Positions 46,640 through 55,486 of a stretch of DNA of 64,000 nucleotides are shown here, one piece after another. The notes beneath the pieces are model-generated. The model was not told the origin of the DNA. It searched no databases and worked only from the letters and a program-made list of their open reading frames with translations. Position 1 is the first letter of the stretch. The number at the start of each line of letters is the position of its first letter. The stretch covers positions 1,178,001 to 1,242,000 of the forward strand of contig JAZKGA010000001.1 of NCBI GenBank assembly GCA_040386235.1. Direction: 5' to 3'. The stretch comes from JAZKGA01 sp040386235. Its GTDB lineage: Bacteria; Pseudomonadota; Alphaproteobacteria; Micavibrionales; Micavibrionaceae. The translations under genes were made by a program, and so were the position numbers.

Positions 46640-47926
46640 TTACGCGACGCGCGCCGTTTGACGGTAAGCGAGAATCCGCCGCTCCATCTCTGGACGGAAA
46701 TGGCGGATCAACCCCTGGATTGGCCAGGCAGATGCATCACCATGCGCACAGATCGTGTGGCCTTCAACTTCCTTGGTGATGTCCAACAGCATATCAATTT
46801 CTTCGAGTGTGGCATTGCCAGTCACCATGCGGCGCATCGTCCGCCACATCCAGCCAGTGCCTTCGCGGCACGGCGTACACTGACCGCACGATTCATGCAT
46901 ATAAAAGTATGACAGGCGCGCAATGGCATAAACGATATCGGTCGATTTATCCATCACAATAACGCCCGCCGTTCCCAATGCGGACTGCACCGCGCGCAAC
47001 GAGTCAAAATCCATCGCCACCGTGTCGCAAATCTCACGCGGGATCAGCGGTGAAGACGATCCGCCAGGAATAATGGCCAGCAGATTGTCCCAACCACCGC
47101 GGACGCCGCCCGCATGTTTTTCAATCAATTCTTTCAGCGGAATGCCCATTGTTTCTTCAACATTACAGGGCTGATTGACGTGACCGGAAATACAGAACAA
47201 TTTTGTGCCTGTATTCTTTTCATCACGGCCAAACCCTTTGAACCAGGCACCGCCACGGCGCAGGATGGTCGGGGCAACGGCAATCGTCTCAACATTATTT
47301 ACGGTTGTCGGGCATCCATACAAACCAGCCATCGCCGGAAATGGTGGCTTATTACGTGGCTGCCCCTTCTTCCCTTCCAGGCTTTCGATCAGTGCGGTTT
47401 CTTCACCACAGATATAGGCACCGCCGCCGCGATGCAGGTACACATCAAAATCCCAGCCGGACCCTGCCGCATTTTTGCCGAGCAGGCCTGCGTCATACGC
47501 CTCGGCAATCGCCTGAACAACGACCGAGCCTTCGTTATAAAATTCGCCACGGATATAGATATACGCGGCATGTGCGTTCATCGCAAAACCGGCGATTAAT
47601 GCGCCTTCCAGCAACTTATGCGGATCATGACGCAAAATATCGCGGTCCTTGCACGTGCCAGGTTCGGATTCATCCGCGTTGATCACCAGATAATGCGGAC
47701 GGCCATCTGACGCTTTCGGCATAAACGACCATTTCATGCCAGTCGGAAAGCCAGCACCACCACGTCCGCGCAGGCCTGACAATTTCATTTCTTCAATGAT
47801 CCAGTCGCGGCCCTTGCCGATGATATCCTTGGTATTATCCCAGTCACCGCGTTTGCGCGCAGCGGTTAACCCAGAGGGTTCCCAGCCATAAAGATTTGTG
47901 AAAATGCGGTCTTTGTCCTGTAACAT
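46640..47926 (-). CDS. nuoF: NADH-quinone oxidoreductase subunit F
   Basis: 428 residues from the ATG at 47926, with AAGGA nine bases upstream. NADH site GLRGRGGAGFPTGMKW, FMN site GGGAYICGEETALIESLEGKKGQPR, and the N3 cluster motif ESCGQCTPCREG. Takes electrons from NADH. Confidence 0.98.
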   Translation of the reverse strand: MLQDKDRIFTNLYGWEPSGLTAARKRGDWDNTKDIIGKGRDWIIEEMKLSGLRGRGGAGFPTGMKWSFMPKASDGRPHYLVINADESEPGTCKDRDILRHDPHKLLEGALIAGFAMNAHAAYIYIRGEFYNEGSVVVQAIAEAYDAGLLGKNAAGSGWDFDVYLHRGGGAYICGEETALIESLEGKKGQPRNKPPFPAMAGLYGCPTTVNNVETIAVAPTILRRGGAWFKGFGRDEKNTGTKLFCISGHVNQPCNVEETMGIPLKELIEKHAGGVRGGWDNLLAIIPGGSSSPLIPREICDTVAMDFDSLRAVQSALGTAGVIVMDKSTDIVYAIARLSYFYMHESCGQCTPCREGTGWMWRTMRRMVTGNATLEEIDMLLDITKEVEGHTICAHGDASAWPIQGLIRHFRPEMERRILAYRQTARVA

Positions 47927-47939
47927 GTCTTTAAATCCT

Positions 47940-48578
47940 TCAGCCCGCACGGTCCAGCAATGTGGTTGGACCAGACAGGGCCTGCGACCCTTTACGCCCC
48001 CGCTGCGATCCGACAGAAACGCGACGTCCGTCTTGCAGATCGTCCAGCAGGATCACGATATTTTCTGGTGTCAAATCTTCGTAATAATCGTCGTTCACCT
48101 GGATCATCGGCCCGTTCACGCAAGCTCCCAGGCATTCCACTTCTATCAGTGTGAACATGTTATCAGGCGTCGTCTGGCCCATGTGAATGCCCAGATGGCT
48201 TTCCGCCGCGGCCAGAATCTTCGACGATCCGCACAGCCAGCAGGGCGTGGTGGTACAAAATTGCACCAGATATTTACCGACAGGGGCCAGGTTGTACATC
48301 GAATAGAACGTCGCGACTTCGTACACCTTGATCGGGTCAACGCCGCAAATACGGGCAATGTCATCCATCGCCGCGCGCGGGATCCAACCACCAAAAGGCG
48401 GTGACGCTTTGGCCCCAACAGTGGCGACCTGACGTTGCGCCAGATCCAGCAACGGCATAATGCCGGAACGTGCACGATCATCGGGATAACGGGCCAATAT
48501 CGCCTGCACTTGTTTTTGGTCCGCAAAGGTAAAGCTGGCCGGCTGATAATCTGCATTCAGGTCAAAAGGTTTTTTCAT
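47940..48578 (-). CDS. nuoE: NADH-quinone oxidoreductase subunit E
   Basis: 212 residues from the ATG at 48578 (AGGA upstream); an open frame extends further into nuoD but is unlikely. Thioredoxin-like [2Fe-2S] subunit with the C-x4-C (FCTTTPCWLCGS) and C-x3-C (ECLGACVNGP) ligands. The C-terminal basic tail (SVGSQRGRKGSQALSG) is a common alphaproteobacterial and mitochondrial feature. Confidence 0.97.
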   Translation of the reverse strand: MKKPFDLNADYQPASFTFADQKQVQAILARYPDDRARSGIMPLLDLAQRQVATVGAKASPPFGGWIPRAAMDDIARICGVDPIKVYEVATFYSMYNLAPVGKYLVQFCTTTPCWLCGSSKILAAAESHLGIHMGQTTPDNMFTLIEVECLGACVNGPMIQVNDDYYEDLTPENIVILLDDLQDGRRVSVGSQRGRKGSQALSGPTTLLDRAG

Positions 48579-48588
48579 CTCATATTTC

Positions 48589-49803
48589 CTAGCGATCAAT
48601 CTCACCAAACACAATGTCCATCGACCCGATAATGGTGACGGCATCGGCCAGCATGTGGCCCTTACTCATAAAATCCAGACCCTGTAAATGCAGGAACCCA
48701 GGCGCGCGAATGCGGCAGCGATAGGGTTTATTGGTCCCGTCCGCGACCAGATATACGCCAAATTCGCCTTTGGGGGCTTCGACCGCCGCGTATGTTTCCC
48801 CAGCAGGCACGTGATAACCCTCGGTAAATAGTTTGAAGTGATGAATTAACGCTTCCATCGACCGTTTCATTTCGGCGCGCGGCGGTGGACTGACCTTATA
48901 ATCGCTGGTCTTAAACGGCCCATCCGGCATCTGTTTCAAGCATTGCTGCATGATCCGCAACGACTGACGCATTTCTTCCATGCGGATAAGGTAACGCGCA
49001 TAAGAATCACCCGTCTTGCCAACAGGGACATCAAAATCCATTTTCGCATAGACGTCATAGGGCTGCGACTTACGCAAATCCCACGCAACGTTCGACGCGC
49101 GCAGCATGGGGCCGGTAAAGCCCCATCTCAGCGCTTCTTCCGTCGTCACAACACCGATATCAACCGTTCGCTGCTTGAAAATCCGGTTGTTGGTCAGCAA
49201 TGTATCAATGTCAGCCAGGCATTTCGGCAGTTCTTCGGTCCATTCCCACATGTCGTCAACCAAGCCGTGCGGCAGGTCAAACGCCACGCCGCCGGGACGA
49301 AAATAATTGGCGTGAAGGCGTGCGCCACACACGCGGTCGTAAAACTCCATCCCCTTCTCCCGCTCTTCAAACCCCCATAAGGCCGGGGTAATCGCGCCGA
49401 CATCCAAGGCAAAAGTGGTGATGTTCAGAATATGGTTCAGAATCCGGCCCAGTTCGCAGAACAGCACGCGGATATACTGCGCTCTTTCCGGTGCAGTGAT
49501 ACCCAGCAAGCGTTCAGTGGCCAGGGCAAACGCATGTTCCTGGTTCATCGGCGCAACATAGTCCAGGCGGTCGAAATACGGCACGGCCTGGGTGTATGTT
49601 TTGTGTTCGATCAGCTTTTCCGTCCCACGGTGCAGCAGGCCGATATGCGGGTCGGCACGCTCAACAACCTCACCTTCCAGTTCTAAAACCAGGCGCAGAA
49701 CGCCGTGGGCCGCCGGATGCTGTGGCCCGAAATTCATCGTGTACGGTTTGATCTGCGTTTCAGCGGCAAGATCGATCATGGCATCTGCTGTACTGCTCAT
49801 CAT
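48589..49803 (-). CDS. nuoD: NADH-quinone oxidoreductase subunit D
   Basis: 404 residues. The [NiFe]-hydrogenase-like 49-kDa subunit: MNFGPQHPAAHGVLRLVLELEGE with the quinone-site His, GLLHRGTEKLIE, and the C-terminal MDIVFGEIDR. Separate from nuoC, unlike the nuoCD fusion of Enterobacteria. One base separates it from nuoC. Confidence 0.98.
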   Translation of the reverse strand: MMSSTADAMIDLAAETQIKPYTMNFGPQHPAAHGVLRLVLELEGEVVERADPHIGLLHRGTEKLIEHKTYTQAVPYFDRLDYVAPMNQEHAFALATERLLGITAPERAQYIRVLFCELGRILNHILNITTFALDVGAITPALWGFEEREKGMEFYDRVCGARLHANYFRPGGVAFDLPHGLVDDMWEWTEELPKCLADIDTLLTNNRIFKQRTVDIGVVTTEEALRWGFTGPMLRASNVAWDLRKSQPYDVYAKMDFDVPVGKTGDSYARYLIRMEEMRQSLRIMQQCLKQMPDGPFKTSDYKVSPPPRAEMKRSMEALIHHFKLFTEGYHVPAGETYAAVEAPKGEFGVYLVADGTNKPYRCRIRAPGFLHLQGLDFMSKGHMLADAVTIIGSMDIVFGEIDR

Positions 49804-50484
49804 TTATTCCTTCACAGCCGTGCTGGTGGCCTGCCAGCCATAGGCGGGACGAACGGCTTTTTCATCGCCGGGCAACTGCACATCCGTCATGGCTTCCCAC
49901 GGACTTAAGTAGTCAAAGGCGCGGAAGTCCTGGGTCAATTGAACGGGTTCATACACAACGCGCTGTTGCGCCGGATCGTATCGCAGTTCGACGTAACCGG
50001 TCAGCGGGAAATCCTTCCGCAACGGGTGGCCGTCAAAGCCATAATCGGTTAAAATACGGCGATGATCCGGATGGTCAGCGAAAAATATGCCGAACATGTC
50101 CCATACCTCACGCTCCAGCCAATTGGCGGCGGCAAAGACGCTGACAACCGATGGTACCGGCGTCGCCTCATCCGTCCGCAGCTTAACGCGCAAACGGTGA
50201 TTTTTGGTCAGGGACAGCAGATTGTAAATAACCGTGAACCGATCAATATCGGCGGGCGTATCCATGGCCGTCACGTCAATCAATTGCTGGCACTGCGTTT
50301 TCTTATCATCACGCAACAGACGCAATACGTTGACAATATCGGCCGCATCGACCCACAGAACCAAGCCATCTTGCACCTGTTCCGTAATCGTAATTTTGCC
50401 TTTTGTGATTTTCTGGCAATGTATCGCCAGTTTCTCAAGCGCGGTTGCCGCAGGAATTGCCAGTGTGTCGCTTGTGTCCGTCAT
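49804..50484 (-). CDS. nuoC: NADH-quinone oxidoreductase subunit C
   Basis: 226 residues. The 30-kDa subunit signature ANWLEREVWDMFGIFFADHPDHRRILTDYGFDGHPLRKDFPLTGY is present. Peripheral arm subunit holding NuoD against NuoB. An N-terminal stretch of about 25 residues is less conserved. Confidence 0.98.
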   Translation of the reverse strand: MTDTSDTLAIPAATALEKLAIHCQKITKGKITITEQVQDGLVLWVDAADIVNVLRLLRDDKKTQCQQLIDVTAMDTPADIDRFTVIYNLLSLTKNHRLRVKLRTDEATPVPSVVSVFAAANWLEREVWDMFGIFFADHPDHRRILTDYGFDGHPLRKDFPLTGYVELRYDPAQQRVVYEPVQLTQDFRAFDYLSPWEAMTDVQLPGDEKAVRPAYGWQATSTAVKE

Positions 50485-50492
50485 GTCAAACC

Positions 50493-51083
50493 TTACCGAA
50501 TGATCCGCGTGTCTTCACGCTGAATCTTGCGTTGCAATTGCAGTAACCCATAGACCAAAGCTTCGGCCGTGGGGGGACAGCCCGGCACATAAATATCAAC
50601 CGGCACAATGCGGTCACACCCGCGCACGACGGAGTATGAGTAATGGTAATAGCCGCCGCCATTGGCGCATGACCCCATCGAAACCACCCACCGTGGCTCA
50701 GGCATTTGATCGTAAACGCGACGCAGGGCAGGCGCCATTTTATTGGTCAAGGTGCCAGCCACGATCATCACATCTGATTGGCGCGGGCTGGGGCGCGGGA
50801 TCATTCCAAAGCGATCCAGATCGTACCGGCTCATGTACGCGTGGATCATTTCAACGGCACAACACGCCAGGCCAAATGTCATCGGCCATAACGACCCTGT
50901 CCGCGCCCAATCGAACAGTTTATCGGCAGAGGTCAGCAGAAACCCCTTCTCCTTCACATGCGCGGCAATCGCGGCGGGCACGATATCCTGGGACAAGGCA
51001 GGTGACGACACGGGCGACAGAGCCGGCAATTCAGTCGTCAGCGGCGCGTGCGGGGCAATTAATGTGTGGCGGTCATGTGACAT
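50493..51083 (-). CDS. nuoB: NADH-quinone oxidoreductase subunit B
   Basis: 196 residues. Ligands of the terminal N2 cluster: tandem Cys in TFGLACCAVEMIH, then VSMGSCANGG and IYVPGCPPTAEALVYGLLQLQ. Passes electrons to quinone. An N-terminal extension of about 35 residues (TLIAPHAPLTTELPALSP) precedes the core. Confidence 0.98.
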   Translation of the reverse strand: MSHDRHTLIAPHAPLTTELPALSPVSSPALSQDIVPAAIAAHVKEKGFLLTSADKLFDWARTGSLWPMTFGLACCAVEMIHAYMSRYDLDRFGMIPRPSPRQSDVMIVAGTLTNKMAPALRRVYDQMPEPRWVVSMGSCANGGGYYHYSYSVVRGCDRIVPVDIYVPGCPPTAEALVYGLLQLQRKIQREDTRIIR

Positions 51084-51092
51084 GTACGTATC

Positions 51093-51467
51093 CTATTCCC
51101 AATCAAGGGCGCCCTTTTTCCATTCATAAACAAAACCAACGGTCAGAACGCTTAAAAACGCAACCATCGACCAAAAGCCGTACAGACCGATATCACCCAA
51201 CGTGATGGCCCACGGAAACAAAAAGGCGATTTCCAGGTCAAAAATAATGAACAAGATAGCCACAAGATAGAATCGCACATCGAATTTGGTGCGTGCATCG
51301 TCAAACGCATCGAATCCGCATTCGTAAGGTGCCAGTTTCTGGGCATCCGGCGCGCGCTTGGACACGATCAGGGATGCGGCAACCATCAGGATGCTCAGGC
51401 CAAACGCAATGGCCAGAAAAACCAGAATGGGGAAATACGCTGATAAAAGGTCTGCTGAAGCAATCAT
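51093..51467 (-). CDS. nuoA: NADH-quinone oxidoreductase subunit A
   Basis: 124 residues, three transmembrane helices with the loop PYECGFDAFDDARTKFDVRFYLVAILFIIFDLEIAFLFPW, diagnostic of NuoA. First gene of the complex I run; the promoter should lie in 51468-51636, where no clear hexamers were assigned. Confidence 0.98.
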   Translation of the reverse strand: MIASADLLSAYFPILVFLAIAFGLSILMVAASLIVSKRAPDAQKLAPYECGFDAFDDARTKFDVRFYLVAILFIIFDLEIAFLFPWAITLGDIGLYGFWSMVAFLSVLTVGFVYEWKKGALDWE

Positions 51468-51636
51468 GTGTTCAATCCTTGCGCCGCAGAATGGCAGATA
51501 TCGCGAAAAAGGTGAAGGGGGTCACAGACTTGTACACCGTATTTATCATGATTATTTATTATACTTTGGGCATTGCCTTGAAATGGCAAAGCCGCCAGGC
51601 ATAACACCGGCGGCTTTGACCCAATTCAAAAAATCC

Positions 51637-51713
51637 TGGCGCGAGTGACGGGACTTGAACCCGCGACCTCCTGCGTGACAGGCAGGCGCTCTAACCAACT
51701 GAGCTACACCCGC
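51637..51713 (-). tRNA. tRNA-Asp (anticodon GTC)
   Basis: Minus strand cloverleaf: acceptor GCGGGTG with CACTCGC (one G-T), discriminator G, encoded CCA, anticodon arm CTGCC-TGTCACG-CAG with GTC, T loop TTCAAGT. It lies 14 bp after the ald stop and upstream of nuoA. Confidence 0.97.
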
Positions 51714-51727
51714 GTATCCTATGGATT

Positions 51728-52849
51728 TCAGGCTGCCATTTCTGACAGGGCTTCTACATAGTCTATCTTAAGCGACTCTGCAACACCTTTATGCGTAACT
51801 TTTCCATGACAGACATTCAGGCCCGGCATGAACCCGGGAACATCGCGCAAAGCCTGCTTCCAGCCTTTGTTTGCCAAGGAAACGGCGTACGGCAAAACAG
51901 CCTGATTCAACGCCAAGGCGGATGACAAAGGCACCGCGCCCGGCATATTCGCAACGCAATAATGGGTGATTCCATCAACCTCGTACACCGGATCGGCATG
52001 AGTGGTCGCGCGCGACGTTTCAAAACACCCGCCCTGGTCAATCGCGATATCCACCAGAACCGTGCCTTTGCGCATCAGTTTCAGCATATCACGACTGATC
52101 AAGCGTGGTGCGGATGCACCAGGGATCAGAACCGCCCCAATCACGATATCGGCGTCGGGCAACAATTGTTCGATTGCATCCTGGGTGGAATACAACACTT
52201 CAGCCCTGCCCGCGAAATAATCATCCAGGAAGCGCAGGCGATCGGGCGAACGATCCAGAATGGTCACGCGGGCTTCCATCCCCACGGCCATACGTGCGGC
52301 GTTAAACCCGGATACACCGCCGCCCAGAACAACGACATGCGCCGATGGCACGCCCGGCACGCCGCCGATCAACCGGCCAATGCCGCCCAGATGCTTTTGC
52401 AAATAATGCGCGCCGACCTGCGTTGATAACCGCCCGGCAATCTCGGACATCGGGGCCAGTAACGGCAATGACCGTCCATCCAGACCCGTAACAGTTTCAT
52501 AGGCAATGGCGATACAGCCTGACTCGATCAATGCCTTGGCCTGAATTGGGTCAGGTGCCAGGTGCAGATAGGTGAACAGGATCTGGCCGGGACGCAGCAT
52601 GGCGCACTCGCTGGGCTGTGGCTCCTTAACCTTCACGATCATATCGTTCATCGCGAAAATCGTTGTCGCATCCGGGGCAATGGATGCACCCGCGGTGCGG
52701 TAATGATCGTCGGTAAACCCGATCCCTTGCCCCGCACCGGTTTCCACCATCACTGTGTGGCCGTGCGCGACCAGTTCCTTGACCGATGCAGGCACCAGGC
52801 CAACGCGATGTTCTTGTTTTTTGATTTCCTTGGGGCAACCGATTTTCAT
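51728..52849 (-). CDS. ald: Alanine dehydrogenase
   Basis: 373 residues. NAD-dependent interconversion of L-alanine and pyruvate plus ammonia. N-terminal MKIGCPKEIKKQEHRVGLVPASV with the pyruvate-binding Arg, substrate Lys in IVKVKEPQPSE, the Rossmann motif VVLGGGVSGFNAARMAVGMEARVTILDRS, and catalytic His/Asp region HADPVYEVDGITHYCVANMPGAVP. Not a usual member of the nuo-hup interval, so it may have been inserted there. Confidence 0.97.
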   Translation of the reverse strand: MKIGCPKEIKKQEHRVGLVPASVKELVAHGHTVMVETGAGQGIGFTDDHYRTAGASIAPDATTIFAMNDMIVKVKEPQPSECAMLRPGQILFTYLHLAPDPIQAKALIESGCIAIAYETVTGLDGRSLPLLAPMSEIAGRLSTQVGAHYLQKHLGGIGRLIGGVPGVPSAHVVVLGGGVSGFNAARMAVGMEARVTILDRSPDRLRFLDDYFAGRAEVLYSTQDAIEQLLPDADIVIGAVLIPGASAPRLISRDMLKLMRKGTVLVDIAIDQGGCFETSRATTHADPVYEVDGITHYCVANMPGAVPLSSALALNQAVLPYAVSLANKGWKQALRDVPGFMPGLNVCHGKVTHKGVAESLKIDYVEALSEMAA

Positions 52850-52899
52850 GCGCGTCTCTCTATCGTCATATTAGGATGAAGGGTATGTAACGATAGCGC

Positions 52900-52931
52900 A
52901 AAAAAATGGGCAATGCACGCTGCACTGCCCA
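52900..52931 (-). terminator. Strong terminator after the 58-residue gene
   Basis: Minus strand TGGGCAGTGCA, loop GCG, TGCATTGCCCA (11 bp with one G-T pair), then TTTTTTT. Placed between the small gene and ald, it would separate the two transcripts. Confidence 0.9.
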
Positions 52932-52967
52932 ATAAGGTAAACCCGTTCACACTGACAAGACTGCTAC

Positions 52968-53144
52968 TTATAAACCTTTGAAAACTGCTGGGCTGGTAAT
53001 ACCTGCCGCTTGTTGCTCTGGTGTCACATCGGGGGAAGCCGCAAAATGCGTCCCCGGGCCATCCACATCACAACTGAATGATCGTGTTCCACTGAACTGA
53101 ATGCCACCATCATTTTTACTGTTAAACATAAAAGCACGCGCCAT
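52968..53144 (-). CDS. Small hypothetical protein, 58 residues
   Basis: An open frame of 58 codons in what would otherwise be a 373-bp empty stretch between ald and tRNA-Val. GAGG lies a few bases before the ATG and a strong terminator follows 36 bp after the stop. The product begins MARAFMFNSKNDGGIQFSGT, has one Cys (FSCDVDGPGTH) and ends TSPAVFKGL; no membrane segment or signal peptide. Unrecognised. Support comes from ribosome site plus terminator, not from homology. Confidence 0.6.
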   Translation of the reverse strand: MARAFMFNSKNDGGIQFSGTRSFSCDVDGPGTHFAASPDVTPEQQAAGITSPAVFKGL

Positions 53145-53222
53145 TGGTCACCTCACGCTTCAATAATAGGCGATAAAGGTAAACAGAGGATTAAGAAAAG
53201 ATCAGAACATCCGAGGGGAAAA

Positions 53223-53297
53223 TGGTGCGCGGTGAGAGGATTGAACTCCCGGCCCACTCGGTGTAAACGAGTTGCTCTACCGCTGAGCTAACCGCGC
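53223..53297 (-). tRNA. tRNA-Val (anticodon TAC)
   Basis: Minus strand: acceptor GCGCGGT with ACCGCGC, discriminator A, encoded CCA, anticodon arm CTCGT-TTACACC-GAG with TAC, T loop TTCAATC. Typically sits next to hup in Alphaproteobacteria. Confidence 0.97.
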
Positions 53298-53354
53298 ACT
53301 AGGTGGACGTTATTACAGATTTTATAACGGCGTGCAAGTGCAAAAACCGATAAT

Positions 53355-55427
53355 TTAACCAGGCCGCAATGCTGGCGCGTTTACGCGTCCTTCAGCCCCC
53401 TTGGTCTGCACACCGCACGCGCGCAACATATGCTTGATATCAATTGGGCCATATGCGCCGGTAAACAGCTCATTGGCTTCGACTGATCCACCTGCGGCTA
53501 AAACACCTTTCAGAATTTGCCCTGCATGCTTGTCTCCCAATTCGGCAAAACTGGCGTAAGCCTGGGCATCCAGAACACTGGCCCACAAATAGGCATAGTA
53601 CCCTGCGCTATAACCCGTTCCGCTTGACCATAAATGCGGAAATCGTGTCAGAGGATAAGGAATAACCAGCGGCGAAATATCCGCATCTATCGTTTCCCGC
53701 GCCTCAATTTCCGCCAGCGTGCCATGACGTCGTGCCGGATCAGTATGCATCGCCAGGTCATACTGACAATTCTGGACAACCTTTAACCGGTCTCTGGCCG
53801 CGCTAAATGTATTATATTCTTTAATCCGTTTCAGCAGTTCCAACGGGCATGGCTCTCCCGTTTCGTGATGCCGCAGAAAACCGTGCATAAATGCGGTATC
53901 GCCGATAAAGTTTTCCAAGACCTGCGAAGGCAATTCGACAAAATCGCGCTGCACATTCGTGCCACGAATAATATTGGCCTCATATCCCTGCCCTAACAAA
54001 TCATGCGTAGCGTGGCCCTTTTCATGGATTAATGTCGCTAGGTCGCCTAAACTGATAGTCGATACGCCTGGTGCCAAATTCATATGAATGCCGACAATGC
54101 AGGGGATAGAAGGTGATACCGTATCATTAACAGTCCGATAAGCGCATTCCCAGGCCCCACCTATTTTCTGCCCATCGCGCTTAAATAGATCTGCCATAAA
54201 GATGCCGCGCAATTCACCTGTTTGCGTATCATAAACGCGATAGGCTGAGACATCCTTATGCGGTACGGGCACATCCGCAGCCGGATCATAGCGAAGGCCA
54301 TACAGATTGCTGATATGGCCCAAGATTCCTTCTAAAATAGTGGGAATCTGCAAATAGGGTTCCAAGGCCTGAACATCAATTCCGAATTTTTCCTGCTTGT
54401 ACTGCCCAGTCCAATAATCAACATCCCAGGCTTTTAGCTCGCCATCATGGCCTTTTTCATTGGCGTACTCGGTAACCAGCGCCACTTCATTTTGATAGTG
54501 GGGCAGAAGATGATCCGTGACCGCGTCCAGAAACGTGTTCAGATTTTCTAAACTGCCGATCATGCGATTGCGCAACACGTAATCCGCATGCGACTTATAT
54601 CCCAATATTTGCGCCCGCTCGGCTCTCAAAGCCGCGATTTGATGGATAGCCGGCTCTGTCACATGCGGCGCAACTGTACCGATTGTGTTTTGCGCAAGGT
54701 ATAACGCTTCCCGCGTGGTGCGGCAGGCACATTTCTGTAAAAGTCCTTCAACAACCGTACGATCAGTTGGCACAATCAGATAGCCTGACTCATAGCCTGC
54801 TTCCTTTGCCTGCTGACGGCACCCTTCAATCCGCACATCTTCTAGGCCTTCCAGCTCTTGAATAGTTTGAATGTGAACTGAGGCGGCCATTGTGGCTTCA
54901 CGCAAGGTGACGCCAAAACCCATTTTCGTCAAATCATTGAGTTGAAGATCAATATGCTTGAGTTGCGCCTGCTGATCAGGAGCAAGCCCAACGCCTAGAT
55001 CTTCAAATTGGTCTCCCAGCTTAGCCAGAATACGTTGGCGCTCCGGCGATAATGTCTCTGATCCTGCGGCAACGGCTTTGAATGCTTCATAGAAGACAGG
55101 ATTTTGTAAAACATCTGCCTCTAGCGTGATTAATTCACCAGTCATTCTTTTGTCCATCTCCTCCATTTCTGGGGTAATGGCGACAACTGTATGAGAGGTA
55201 AGCTGAGCAATGACATTCTCAACTTTATCCATTGCCTGTAGATAAGGCAGAATTGTATTCTCATAGGTGGGTAAGCCATCTTGCGTCAGGAGGCGCGCAA
55301 ATTCCTCTTGGAACACCAGCTTGGCTTCTTGAAAGGCCTGGCAATAATCGCTAGGCGTTATGCGCTGAAAATCGGGGACTTGTTCTTTACCTACCAGTAA
55401 ATTGTAACGCTGCAAATACGGAACCAT
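53355..55427 (-). CDS. M3 family zinc oligopeptidase (second of a tandem pair)
   Basis: 690 residues, Dcp/oligopeptidase A type. All-helical metallopeptidase; zinc motif HEKGHATHDLL in the C-terminal third, followed by RDFVELPSQVLENF, the family's substrate and third-ligand region with the conserved Glu. It degrades short peptides in the cytoplasm (no signal peptide). Clearly homologous along its length to the gene just upstream: both begin with LLVG.EQVPDF.RITP.DY and PTY.NTILP.L.A.DK.EN. The 59-bp spacing suggests co-transcription. Confidence 0.94.
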   Translation of the reverse strand: MVPYLQRYNLLVGKEQVPDFQRITPSDYCQAFQEAKLVFQEEFARLLTQDGLPTYENTILPYLQAMDKVENVIAQLTSHTVVAITPEMEEMDKRMTGELITLEADVLQNPVFYEAFKAVAAGSETLSPERQRILAKLGDQFEDLGVGLAPDQQAQLKHIDLQLNDLTKMGFGVTLREATMAASVHIQTIQELEGLEDVRIEGCRQQAKEAGYESGYLIVPTDRTVVEGLLQKCACRTTREALYLAQNTIGTVAPHVTEPAIHQIAALRAERAQILGYKSHADYVLRNRMIGSLENLNTFLDAVTDHLLPHYQNEVALVTEYANEKGHDGELKAWDVDYWTGQYKQEKFGIDVQALEPYLQIPTILEGILGHISNLYGLRYDPAADVPVPHKDVSAYRVYDTQTGELRGIFMADLFKRDGQKIGGAWECAYRTVNDTVSPSIPCIVGIHMNLAPGVSTISLGDLATLIHEKGHATHDLLGQGYEANIIRGTNVQRDFVELPSQVLENFIGDTAFMHGFLRHHETGEPCPLELLKRIKEYNTFSAARDRLKVVQNCQYDLAMHTDPARRHGTLAEIEARETIDADISPLVIPYPLTRFPHLWSSGTGYSAGYYAYLWASVLDAQAYASFAELGDKHAGQILKGVLAAGGSVEANELFTGAYGPIDIKHMLRACGVQTKGAEGRVNAPALRPG

Positions 55428-55486
55428 GTCTCACCTTTTAAGTCATTGTGTACATAATTCGTATCAGGCTCTTTAGACATAAGCAA

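Noticed and set aside
47898..48404. 168-codon open frame on the plus strand
   Set aside because: Antisense to nuoE and the start of nuoF.
53298..53354. Terminator between the M3 peptidase and tRNA-Val
   Set aside because: CGTTAT...ATAACG is a 6-bp stem with a 10-base loop and no proper T-run.
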